A stretch of 64,000 nt of DNA from JBDREC01 sp043820105 [NCBI: Pseudomonadota bacterium] (GTDB lineage: Bacteria > Bdellovibrionota_F > JAHFAK01). The stretch spans positions 18,614 to 82,613 of the forward strand of contig JBDREC010000046.1 of assembly GCA_043820105.1 (NCBI GenBank). The letters run 5' to 3'. Shown one piece after another: positions 8,899-17,392 of this stretch (positions are counted from its first letter, which is position 1; each line of letters opens with the position of its first letter). The position numbers and the translations under genes were made by a program. The notes below the pieces were generated by a model that was given only the letters and a program-made list of their open reading frames with translations, ran no database searches and was not told where the DNA came from.

Positions 8899-10282
8899 TT
8901 TCTTCATCCTTCATATTTAATTTTTGCATTCGATATCTTAAAGATCTGTGAGATATATTGAGGAGTTTAGCGGCCTTATTTTTATTTTCTTTTGCTTTTT
9001 CCATTGCTTCTATTATAAGACTTTCTTCAAGTGTGGCTAGTTCAAAATCTAAATCAACAGTGCCCTTTGCAAAAAGTTTTTTGCCGGCGATTGTATTGCT
9101 ATTGCTGGCCAAAGCATCTTGAACTTCAGGTGGCAGGGAGCTTTCCTGTATTTTATCAGTGCTTTCAAAGGCAATGGTTCGTTCAATAATATTTTCAAGC
9201 TCTCTAATATTTCCAATATAATTATAATTAATGAGCCGCTGCATTGCTCCAGGTGTAAAACCAATTATTTTTAAATTGTTTTCCCTTACATATTTTTTAA
9301 GAAAATGTTCAGCGAGTATTGGAATATCAGGTTTTCTGTCACGAAGAGGAGGAAGATCAATTTCAACTACTTTAAGTCTGTAAAAAAGGTCTTCTCTGAA
9401 CTTATTTGTTGATACATCTTTTTTCAGATCACTATTTGTTGCTGAAATAATTCTAAGGTCAACAGAAATTTCATAGGTTCCACCTATTGGAATGAATTTT
9501 TTTTCTTGAAGCACACGAAGGAGTTTAACCTGAGTCTGGTTTGGTAATTCTCCCACTTCATCAAGGAATATTGTGCCATTATTGGCAGCTTCAAAAAGGC
9601 CTTTTTTATTGGTATCAGCTCCAGTGAATGCACCTTTTACATAACCAAACAATTCACTTTCAATTAAATTGTCAGGAATGGCGCCACAGTTAACTGGAAC
9701 AAAGGGACCATTTTTAAATTTACTGTTAAAGTGAATAGCACGTGCAATAAGATCTTTTCCTGTTCCAGATTCTCCAGCAATTAAAACAGAAAGCTTTGTG
9801 TCTTTTATTCTATCAATTGTATCAAAAATTGTTCGTATTTGAGGGGTATCACCTATAATATTTCCATATCCAAACTTATCTGTAACAAGTTTTTTTAGAG
9901 CTTTGTTTTCTTTTGCCAAAGTTGCTTTTTCAAGTGCATTTCTTATGATAATTTTAATTTCATCGACTTTAAAAGGTTTCATTATGTAGTCATAAGCACC
10001 TTTTTTCATAGCTTCAATTGCTGATTCTGTTGAAGCGTAAGCTGTTATCATGAGGACTATAATTTCACTTTTTATTTTTTTAGCTTTATCTAAGATTTCA
10101 AATCCATCTATTTCTGGCATGCAAATATCAGTTATTACCATATCAAAATCATTATTTGCTAATAGTTGAATAGCTTTTGTGCCTGATGTTGTGCTAGTGG
10201 AATCGTAGCCCTCATTACTTAATAAGATATCAAAAAACTCGCACATACTTTTTTCATCATCAACGAAGAGGATTTTAGACAT
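8888..10282 (-). CDS. pilR: Sigma54-dependent response regulator PilR
   Basis: 464 residues in NtrC order: receiver (1-120, phospho-acceptor Asp in MVITDICMPEIDG), AAA+ sigma54-interaction domain (Walker A GESGTGKD, GAFTGA loop, FLDEVGELP), and a C-terminal Fis-type helix-turn-helix (NKAAKLLNISHRSLRYRMQKL). With PilS it normally activates pilin transcription from a -24/-12 promoter. The ATG at 10282 has AGGAG 7 bases upstream. It overlaps pilS by 8 bases. I see no -24/-12 element immediately before the adjacent pilin gene, so its targets may lie elsewhere. Confidence 0.93.
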   Translation of the reverse strand: MSKILFVDDEKSMCEFFDILLSNEGYDSTSTTSGTKAIQLLANNDFDMVITDICMPEIDGFEILDKAKKIKSEIIVLMITAYASTESAIEAMKKGAYDYIMKPFKVDEIKIIIRNALEKATLAKENKALKKLVTDKFGYGNIIGDTPQIRTIFDTIDRIKDTKLSVLIAGESGTGKDLIARAIHFNSKFKNGPFVPVNCGAIPDNLIESELFGYVKGAFTGADTNKKGLFEAANNGTIFLDEVGELPNQTQVKLLRVLQEKKFIPIGGTYEISVDLRIISATNSDLKKDVSTNKFREDLFYRLKVVEIDLPPLRDRKPDIPILAEHFLKKYVRENNLKIIGFTPGAMQRLINYNYIGNIRELENIIERTIAFESTDKIQESSLPPEVQDALASNSNTIAGKKLFAKGTVDLDFELATLEESLIIEAMEKAKENKNKAAKLLNISHRSLRYRMQKLNMKDEENEN

Positions 10283-11969
10283 CAATTGGCTCCTTGTTTT
10301 CGTATGTTGGCATAGTAATAGTAACAGTTGTTCCTAATCCGCGGCTACTGCTAAAGGCAATATTGGATTTATGTATTTCTAAAATATTATGCACAATAGC
10401 CAGACCTAGCCCAGTACCACCTGGTTTTGTTGTAAAAAATGGATCATAGATCTTTTCCATTTCAGTAGCAGGAATACCAACTCCTGTATCTGCAATTTTA
10501 ATTGTTAATAATTTTTCATCTTCATCGTTATCTGAAGATGTCGATATTATTAATTTGCCACCATAGGGCATTGATTCAAGTGCATTTTTAATTATATTCC
10601 AGAAAACTTTTTTCATTTGCTCTTTGTCAGCATAAATATAAGCATCATTAAATTCATAAATTTCTTCAATATTTTCAGGAATTCCAAGTTTTTCAGCGAT
10701 AATCTTTAATTCTTCAATTAGAAGATCTTTAAGTAATATTTTTTCAAATTTTGTTTGACCTGGTTTAACATAAAAAAGAAAATTCGTGATTAATAAATTA
10801 AGTCTATCTGTTTCCCGTATGACAATATTCATTAATTTTTCATTTTTTTCATCTTTTTCCATGGTACTTTGTAGTAGTTCTATTGAACCTCGCATTGATG
10901 TAAGTGGGTTTCTAAATTCATGCGCTATGCCAGCTGCTAACTTACCAACTGCTGCTAATCTGTTTTGGCGCTTAATTTTTTCTTCAAGTTCTTTATACTC
11001 AGTTAAATCATGAATATTTAATATTTTGCCTTCAATAGTTGTATCTAGACCATATAGATTAGAAATAGAGTAGCCCAGGTATTTTTGTTTTTCTTCTTTT
11101 GTTTTAAATTGACCTTCAAAGGCCCAGGGATATTTGCTGCTATTATTTTCTTCTTGTGAGTCTAATATACCATCAAAAAGGTCATTAATTTTACAACCAT
11201 TAACTTCTTCAAAGGAGTAATCTGTAATTTGCTCAAAGGCATTGTTTATAAAGGTAATTCTGTTTTCAACATCTAAAGTTGCAAGACCATTATCGATTGA
11301 TTCTACAATATTTTGATTTAAAATTCTTAACTTTCTAAGATCAGCGTTTTTCTTGATAAGATCTGAATGAACAACTTTTAGTTGTTCTGAAAGATAACCA
11401 CTCAAATAAGCTATAATAAAGAAAGTTAATATGTTCAAACTAAGTTTGTTTAAGAGGTCATAGCTTGAAAATATAACTAAAGAATCTGTAAATACATGGG
11501 AGCTTGAAATATATCCAAAGTATTGAAGGTCAATTAAGGCCCCATAAAATATTGAAATAACAGATGCAGCTTTATAGGCTCCTGATTTAGAAAGCAAAAT
11601 ACTCGCATTTATAATTGTAAGGAAATACATAAAAGGGAAGGGGCTTTCAATGCCACCAGTTGCATAAATTAAAGCAGTTGAAAAAATGATATCCCATAAT
11701 ATTTGGACATTTGAAAATAGGATTAAATTCTTAGCCAAATTCTTTTTTTCAAGGAAGGCAAATATTATTGAAAAGAAATAAGTAATTCCTATAAGAATAT
11801 AAAAAATTAACAAACCTGAGGAAATGAATATTCTTTTAAAATAAATTTCAATGGTAACTACAGTTCCCAAAAGGATTGTTATTATTGCAACTCTTATAAA
11901 AAGGTACCAGGGCAGTTTTGATGCAAGATTCATTTCAAGAATTTCTTGAGATAATTTTTTATTTTCCAT
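10275..11969 (-). CDS. pilS: Sensor histidine kinase PilS
   Basis: 564 residues. About six N-terminal membrane segments (residues 20-200), a PAS domain (around 215-320; NIVESIDNGLATLDVENRITFINNAFE), HisKA with H-box AAGIAHEFRNPLTSMRG, then HATPase with N-box NIIKNALESM, G1 ADTGVGIP and G2 GTGLGLAIV. The layout matches PilS, which senses pilin levels in the membrane and phosphorylates PilR. It is 10 bases after pilC and overlaps pilR, so kinase and regulator are translationally coupled. Confidence 0.93.
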   Translation of the reverse strand: MENKKLSQEILEMNLASKLPWYLFIRVAIITILLGTVVTIEIYFKRIFISSGLLIFYILIGITYFFSIIFAFLEKKNLAKNLILFSNVQILWDIIFSTALIYATGGIESPFPFMYFLTIINASILLSKSGAYKAASVISIFYGALIDLQYFGYISSSHVFTDSLVIFSSYDLLNKLSLNILTFFIIAYLSGYLSEQLKVVHSDLIKKNADLRKLRILNQNIVESIDNGLATLDVENRITFINNAFEQITDYSFEEVNGCKINDLFDGILDSQEENNSSKYPWAFEGQFKTKEEKQKYLGYSISNLYGLDTTIEGKILNIHDLTEYKELEEKIKRQNRLAAVGKLAAGIAHEFRNPLTSMRGSIELLQSTMEKDEKNEKLMNIVIRETDRLNLLITNFLFYVKPGQTKFEKILLKDLLIEELKIIAEKLGIPENIEEIYEFNDAYIYADKEQMKKVFWNIIKNALESMPYGGKLIISTSSDNDEDEKLLTIKIADTGVGIPATEMEKIYDPFFTTKPGGTGLGLAIVHNILEIHKSNIAFSSSRGLGTTVTITMPTYENKEPIDV

Positions 11970-11978
11970 TCGGATTTA

Positions 11979-13196
11979 TTATTCTCCCATTCCACCGGCC
12001 ATTTTAAATACTGGCAAGTACATTGCAACAACAACTGTTCCAATAACAACACCTAAAAAGGCCATGATTAGAGGTTCTAGTGCGGAGGTTAAAGCGCCAA
12101 CAGCTTCATCAACTTCTTCTTCATAAAAATCGGCTATTTTATTGAGCATTTGATCTACAGCACCGGCTTGTTCACCAACCTTTATCATTTGGCAAACCAT
12201 TTCAGGAAAAAGACCACTTTCACTCATGGGCTCAGCCATGTTTTTACCTTCTGAAACTCTTTCTCTAACTACCATAATTGCTTTTTGAATTACACTGTTG
12301 CCAGCCGTGGTACTAACAATTTCAAGTGATTCTAGAATGGGGACACCAGAGGTCATAAGTGTTCCAAGCGTTCTTGCAAATCTGGCGATAGCAATTTTTT
12401 TGATAACATTACCAACAATTGGTAATTTCAAATATAGAATATCAAAAAATCGTCTGCCTCTTGGTGATTTTTTGAAATATTTAAAACCAGTTATAGATGA
12501 AGCAATTCCTATTATAACTAATAATATATGATTTTCAACGGTTGTACTAATATCAATAACGGCTTGTGTAATACCAGGTAATTCGCCACCAAGATCATCA
12601 AACATAGTTTGGAACATTGGAATAACAAATTTAACTAAAACTAAAACAACAACACCTGAAAAGATGAGAATACCCATGGGATATGTCATTGCACTTTTAA
12701 CCTTCTTTTTCAATGACATGCTCTTTTCCACATAAATTGCAAGTCGTTGCAGAATAATATCCAAAATACCACCGACTTCACCAGCTCTAATTAAGTTTAC
12801 CATTAGTGAATCAAAGGCAAAGTCATGTTTAGACAAAGCATCAGCAAAGGTTTGACCACTTTCAACAGCCTTTTTTACGTCAATTAAAGTATCTTTAAAA
12901 AGAATATTTTTTTGCTGTGAACCTAGAACATCTAAGCAAGAAACAAGAGGTAGACCCGCATCAATCATTGTTGAAAACTGTCTTAGAAAGATAACCATAT
13001 CTTTGGTTGGAATGTTTTTTGAAAGGTTGATTTTATTCAGCTTAGCAAATGAAAACCCACTATGTTCAGCAACGGTTTCAACTCTAATGTTTTTCTTTTT
13101 TAGGTATTCGGTTACTCCTTCTACCGTATCTGTTTCATAGATTCCCTTAACTTTTTTCCCAGCTTTGTTTAAGCCCGTATATTTAAAAAAAGGCAT
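11979..13196 (-). CDS. pilC: Type IV pilus inner-membrane platform protein PilC
   Basis: 405 residues with two T2SS-F domains (about 65-195 and 270-395). Signature stretches are FLRQFSTMIDAGLPLVSCLDVL and ARTLGTLMTSGVPILESLEIV, each followed by a helix pair and membrane segments, with the usual C-terminal segment ending VAMYLPVFKMAGGMGE. PilC anchors the pilus assembly ATPases PilB/PilT in the inner membrane. Those ATPases are not in this window; they may lie beyond or elsewhere. It is the first gene of the minus-strand pil run, downstream of a sigma70-like promoter. Confidence 0.95.
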   Translation of the reverse strand: MPFFKYTGLNKAGKKVKGIYETDTVEGVTEYLKKKNIRVETVAEHSGFSFAKLNKINLSKNIPTKDMVIFLRQFSTMIDAGLPLVSCLDVLGSQQKNILFKDTLIDVKKAVESGQTFADALSKHDFAFDSLMVNLIRAGEVGGILDIILQRLAIYVEKSMSLKKKVKSAMTYPMGILIFSGVVVLVLVKFVIPMFQTMFDDLGGELPGITQAVIDISTTVENHILLVIIGIASSITGFKYFKKSPRGRRFFDILYLKLPIVGNVIKKIAIARFARTLGTLMTSGVPILESLEIVSTTAGNSVIQKAIMVVRERVSEGKNMAEPMSESGLFPEMVCQMIKVGEQAGAVDQMLNKIADFYEEEVDEAVGALTSALEPLIMAFLGVVIGTVVVAMYLPVFKMAGGMGE

Positions 13197-13233
13197 TTTT
13201 ATTTACTTTCAATATTATTTAATTAAGTTTCTA

Positions 13234-13261
13234 ATTATAATATCAGAATATTAATATTCAA
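13234..13261 (-). promoter_or_regulatory. Sigma70-type promoter of the pilC operon
   Basis: On the minus strand: TTGAAT (13261-13256), 16-base spacer, TATAAT (13239-13234), about 38 bases before the pilC ATG at 13196. The region is AT-rich, so chance matches are possible. Confidence 0.55.
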
Positions 13262-13316
13262 CAAAAATCGGGATATTATTAAATGTAATATCTAGGTACT
13301 GGCTAAAATCAATGAC

Positions 13317-15737
13317 TTATTGTTTTCTTTCAGTAATCTTTAAAAGTGCTGGTAAAAAAACCAAGCTCAGGATTAGGTTAGCAGACAAAGTAATTAAAGC
13401 AACATCAGCAAGTGACGTCATGCCTGGATGATGAGATATTTTCATTGCGCCAAAGCCAAGGGCTGTGGTTAATAATGCCCCTGTAACGGCTCTGGCCACT
13501 TCTGATAATGATTCTGGACTGAGTCCATCTGCTGAAGCTCTAGAAACAATGTGAACCGCAGCATCAACGGACATTCCAAATGCCACAGCAATTATTATTA
13601 TATTAAAATAATTGAATTGAACATTGGTAAGGTGCATTAAACCACCTGAAACTAGGAGTGTTAATACAGCTATAAATTGACAAATAGCAGCCTTTTTAAA
13701 ATCTTTCATAATGATTAGCATTGAAAGAAAAACAAAGACAAAAACATATAATGCCATCATCGGGGCTTCTTTAAAAACCATTTTAATGATATCTGCAATT
13801 ATAATAGATGGGCCAGCAGCATGAAAAGTTTTACCATTTGAAGTTTTTAATCCGGAGATTTCATCTTGAAATTTTATTGCGTTTCTTCCATCATCCAAGA
13901 TTACTGCTGAATAAATAAAAACGAGTCTTTCTTTAAGCTTTCCTTCCTTGTTTCTAAAGTTACGTGTGACTTCTGCTGGAAGATCTTTGAGTTCAAATGG
14001 CTCAGGAGTATTTTCTGATAAAATTGCATTTAAGATATCTTGTTCTTTTTGTGGAAGACTTTTTAGACTTATATTAGCTAAAAGATTTCTCAGTTCTTGT
14101 ATATATTTTCTTTTTATCTCTTGGTTTTCTGGGACTAGATCTGATAGTGAAAATACAAATTTTATTGTTGAGTTTTCACCAGTGCTTAGTTTTTTATTTC
14201 TCAAGACTTTTGCAATTTCGTGTTCGTGTGCTTCATTATCTGCAAAGACTACTATAGGAGATTGGGGGTGTCCCAACAATTGCTCAATGGTTTTGTCTAG
14301 TTTATATGATCTCATGTTGCCAGCCATATCTCTTGCATCATGATTAAAGCTAACTTTATTGCATAAAAGTAAGGGGGTGAGTAAAATTAAGCTTGTTATT
14401 GTTAAGGTTTTATATGGGAACTTTATTATCCATGCGTAAAGGGGAGCTTTATTTGTTAGGTCGCTTTTTTTATGTGGTTTCCATTTTAAACGAGTGAAAA
14501 TGCTAATTAGGGAAGGAAGCAATGTTAAATAAGCTAGCATTACGCAAAAAACACCGGCTCCTGCTATTATTCCAAACTCCCTGAAGGCTCTGAAATCTGA
14601 AACTATTAATGCTGCAAAACCTATAATAGTTGTAATTGCTGCAATGTATACGGCTTTGCCTGTGTTTGAATAGGTGTGCCTTATTGTTTTTTCGGTATCC
14701 TTGTCAAAATTAAACCATTCATGTTCAAAGCGCCCCAGAAGGTGGACCCCGTGATCTATTCCTAGGCCCAGTAAGATTACAGAAACAAAGGCTGTAAGGA
14801 TATTAAGAGATTCAAAAAAATATGCTGCGATTCCATATGTCCAGATGATTCCAACGATTAAAGGTGAAATAACAAGTAGAATAGCTCCCAATCGTCTAAA
14901 GTGAAAAGCCAAATATATAATGATTAATAAAAGTGCAAGAACACTTGCTATTCCTAAATCTTTTTCTATTTGAGATTGTTGATCTACTTTCTTTTTATAT
15001 GAGCCTCCAATTTCTACCAGAAAGTTTTCTCCATATTTTTTAAGGTCAGATTTAAATATTACGTTTTCAACGTCAGTGACAATTTTTTTGGCAAATTTTA
15101 AGTCAGATGATTCAGCTGAAGGTCTTATTAAGATAACGATTTGTTTTTTATCTTTGTCTAGATGATAAAGATCATGCATTTGCTTTCTGAACCATGATAC
15201 ATCAGCTTTTGTGGTTTGTCCCTTTAAAATTTTATCTAAATCTACTTCAGGAGCTGGGTCGTCAAACAGGTCAACAAAAAAGGGGTTTGCTTTTCTTGTT
15301 TCCCATTCTTTTCTTTCCCTGACTTTATTGGTCAAAGCTTTTAATGATTCCTCTTCAAGGTAGTAAAGTCCGTATCTTCTGAAAAAATTTATAGGTCTTT
15401 TGGTCTGGATATACATTATGTTTGGAAGTTTTTTAAATTTTTCTGTAAAATCATCAGCAAATTCAATTAGCTTATCAGGTTCTGCTTGAGATCCCACAAC
15501 TGCAACATAGCCTAAACTTCCTAGTTTTTCCTTAATATTTTCAAGCTCTTTTACGCTGGGAATATCTTTGGGTAAAAGCTCTGATAAGTCAGCATTAATT
15601 TTTAAGTTTTTTGCAGAATAAAGAGCAATTCCAAGGAATAAAGATAAAATAATTAAAAGAGTTAATGGTTTTTTATATATTAGTACTGCCAGTTTTCCCA
15701 GGATATTGGAAATTGTTATTTTATTGTTATTGTTCAA
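13317..15737 (-). CDS. RND/MMPL superfamily exporter
   Basis: 806 residues in two homologous halves. Each half has one N-terminal helix, a large extracytoplasmic loop and a cluster of five to six helices with the sterol-sensing-like motif (LLGLGIDHGVHLLGRFEHE in the first half; AVAFGMSVDAAVHIVSR in the second). This is the hydrophobe/lipid exporter branch of RND proteins (MmpL/HpnN-like), usually driven by proton motive force, moving lipids or hopanoids across or out of the inner membrane. The TTG start at 15737 has AAGGA 9 bases upstream. No periplasmic adaptor or TolC is adjacent. It is separated from pilC by 120 bases. Confidence 0.88.
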   Translation of the reverse strand: MNNNNKITISNILGKLAVLIYKKPLTLLIILSLFLGIALYSAKNLKINADLSELLPKDIPSVKELENIKEKLGSLGYVAVVGSQAEPDKLIEFADDFTEKFKKLPNIMYIQTKRPINFFRRYGLYYLEEESLKALTNKVRERKEWETRKANPFFVDLFDDPAPEVDLDKILKGQTTKADVSWFRKQMHDLYHLDKDKKQIVILIRPSAESSDLKFAKKIVTDVENVIFKSDLKKYGENFLVEIGGSYKKKVDQQSQIEKDLGIASVLALLLIIIYLAFHFRRLGAILLVISPLIVGIIWTYGIAAYFFESLNILTAFVSVILLGLGIDHGVHLLGRFEHEWFNFDKDTEKTIRHTYSNTGKAVYIAAITTIIGFAALIVSDFRAFREFGIIAGAGVFCVMLAYLTLLPSLISIFTRLKWKPHKKSDLTNKAPLYAWIIKFPYKTLTITSLILLTPLLLCNKVSFNHDARDMAGNMRSYKLDKTIEQLLGHPQSPIVVFADNEAHEHEIAKVLRNKKLSTGENSTIKFVFSLSDLVPENQEIKRKYIQELRNLLANISLKSLPQKEQDILNAILSENTPEPFELKDLPAEVTRNFRNKEGKLKERLVFIYSAVILDDGRNAIKFQDEISGLKTSNGKTFHAAGPSIIIADIIKMVFKEAPMMALYVFVFVFLSMLIIMKDFKKAAICQFIAVLTLLVSGGLMHLTNVQFNYFNIIIIAVAFGMSVDAAVHIVSRASADGLSPESLSEVARAVTGALLTTALGFGAMKISHHPGMTSLADVALITLSANLILSLVFLPALLKITERKQ

Positions 15738-15897
15738 GATTAGGTCCTTTTTAAAATTTGGGAAACACTATAAAAGTGGATTTGTTTTGTCAAAGGTATT
15801 TGCTGAGTTACTTATCAGAGATTTTGTAGATTTTATCTGTTTGATCTTTTAAAAAACTATAATCATGTGATACTATTATATAAGAATCACTTTTGTT

Positions 15898-16311
15898 TTA
15901 TAGGCTTTGACCAGTAGTAGCCATTGTTAAAGAGTGATGTTTGACGCCATTTAGGTTTTTTAATTCATCAGAAAGCTTTTTAACAATTGAGGATTTACCT
16001 TTTACAACAATTATCTCAAGACAGTTGTTATGATCTAAGTGAACATGCTGGGATGAAATAATTATTTTATGAAAGTCATGTTGAACCTTTGTAGCTTTTC
16101 CCTGCATTTCTTTTTTATGATGATCAAATACAATTGTAATTGTGCCAGCGACCTCACGATTTGAACGCCAATCTGCCTCAACAAGCTCATTTCGAAGAAG
16201 CTCAGAAATAGCTTTTGAGCGGTTACAAACCCCGCGTTTTCCAATTAAGGTATCAAATTCTTTTATAAGTTTTGCATCTAAAGAAATACTAAATCGTTTT
16301 AGCTTTTCCAT
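15898..16311 (-). CDS. nikR: Nickel-responsive transcriptional regulator NikR
   Basis: 137 residues: an N-terminal ribbon-helix-helix (MEKLKRFSISLDAKLIKEFD...RSKAISELLRNEL) and a C-terminal ACT-like metal domain. The high-affinity Ni(II) ligands of E. coli NikR (H76, H87, H89, C95) are all present as H78, H89, H91 and C97. It binds operators when nickel is replete and represses nickel uptake. A matching operator lies 17 bases upstream (16328-16355), implying autoregulation. No nickel transporter or nickel enzyme gene is in the window, so its targets are elsewhere. Confidence 0.95.
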   Translation of the reverse strand: MEKLKRFSISLDAKLIKEFDTLIGKRGVCNRSKAISELLRNELVEADWRSNREVAGTITIVFDHHKKEMQGKATKVQHDFHKIIISSQHVHLDHNNCLEIIVVKGKSSIVKKLSDELKNLNGVKHHSLTMATTGQSL

Positions 16312-16327
16312 TGTAAGGCCATCTCCA

Positions 16328-16355
16328 GTGTTACGAAATTAACAAAACGTAACAT
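16328..16355. promoter_or_regulatory. Predicted NikR operator, Geobacter type
   Basis: GTGTTAC (16328-16334), 14 bases, GTAACAT (16349-16355). The inner core is a perfect 7-base inverted repeat TGTTACG/CGTAACA with a 12-base spacer. It matches the recalled GTGTTAC-N13/14-GTAACAC class of NikR sites and lies just before nikR. Confidence 0.8.
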
Positions 16356-16417
16356 CACAATTGAGTTGTTTTGTAAAGAAAAAAGTGATGTTTGAATTTT
16401 AAAATTAATTTTTTGAA

Positions 16418-16945
16418 CTAATTAGCGGGACATGCACGAGGAAAATTTTCAAGATCACTTATTGCATCTTCAGTTCTGTCCAGGTTTACACAGGACCTTG
16501 CTAAGATAGGAACCATTTTTTTTCCAAGTGATTTCATTCCAGCAATTCCAAGGGGGTTTGGTATTATGGCTACATTTCCATCAGCTTTATATTTTATCAC
16601 GTCACCATTTGGCCTTCTTACATATGACTCTCCATCTGTAAAACTTACTTTGATGACTTCATTTCCACAAGGACCGCTTATTGCAATTCCAGATACTCTA
16701 AAATCAGAACCATCACCATCAGCTTGGTCTATTGCACCTAATACTTCATCAATTGTTGAATCACATATTCCCTCTTTTCTGAGCTCTTGTTTTGTTTTGT
16801 ATCTATTTTGGTGCTCTAACCATAGGTCATCAAGCGCTGATTGAAGGTTAGTTCTAACATTGCAATTACTATCATTTGCATATATTAAGGATGTTGAAAT
16901 AAAGGTTATTGTTAATATTATGAATATAATTTTTGATGTTTTCAT
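16418..16945 (-). CDS. Secreted Cys-containing protein of unknown function
   Basis: About 175 residues with a Sec signal peptide (MKTSK, then a hydrophobic run ending SLIYA before NDSN). The mature part is helical with five Cys (NCN, GICD, GPCGNE, RSCV, RACP) and a short beta region (VIKVSFTDGESYVRRPNGDVIKYKADG). No family recognised. The ATG at 16945 is chosen over 16957 because the latter abuts its AGAG site. It has a perfect sigma54 promoter about 70-85 bases upstream, linking it to an alternative-sigma regulon. Its Cys content fits the presence of DsbA. Confidence 0.75.
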   Translation of the reverse strand: MKTSKIIFIILTITFISTSLIYANDSNCNVRTNLQSALDDLWLEHQNRYKTKQELRKEGICDSTIDEVLGAIDQADGDGSDFRVSGIAISGPCGNEVIKVSFTDGESYVRRPNGDVIKYKADGNVAIIPNPLGIAGMKSLGKKMVPILARSCVNLDRTEDAISDLENFPRACPAN

Positions 16946-17028
16946 ATTTGTTCTCATCTCTAAAATATTTATGCTCTGATGAGCAATAAAAGTAATTACT
17001 TGTTTTTTTTACATCAAAATTAGATAAT

Positions 17029-17044
17029 TGCAAAATAAGTGCCA
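17029..17044 (-). promoter_or_regulatory. Sigma54 (-24/-12) promoter
   Basis: Minus strand TGGCAC (17044-17039), N5, TTGCA (17033-17029): a full match to TGGCAY-N5-TTGCW with correct spacing. Predicted start near 17018, before the secreted protein gene at 16945. The rest of the 16946-17392 gap is AT-rich and holds only the weaker site at 17309-17323. Confidence 0.8.
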
Positions 17045-17308
17045 AAATAAGAAACTATAAAAAACAATAAAAACAGGGGCATATTATAATCATTGAATGT
17101 TTGAAATATTAAAAATGGCCAAATTTCAGCACTTAAAAAGATGCTTTTTATTTTCTAATATGGTAGTTGTGTTTTTCAATTTTGACAAAAGAAGTTAATT
17201 TTTATAAGAGATTTTTTGGTTATAATTACATGTCTTTCTAATATGCTAAAATAAAAGACTTATTTTAATACATTTTTTTGTTGCCACATTTGAAAAGCCC
17301 TTTTAAGT

Positions 17309-17323
17309 TGGCATAAAACTTGT
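17309..17323 (+). promoter_or_regulatory. Weak sigma54-like element before the S9 peptidase gene
   Basis: TGGCAT, N5 (AAAAC), TTGT with correct spacing, but the conserved C of the -12 GC is T. TGGCATAAAAC is shared with the psp regulatory region (22802-22812), so it could instead be an activator-binding half. Confidence 0.35.
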
Positions 17324-17392
17324 AATAGGTAGGTGTTATTTCTGCTAATGTATGTTTGAATGATTTTGTTAATAACGATTTAGGAGTTTAAA

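Noticed and set aside
15862-15895. GTGAT/ATCAC palindrome as nikR terminator
   Set aside because: Its T-rich side is on the wrong strand for nikR and no plus-strand gene ends there.
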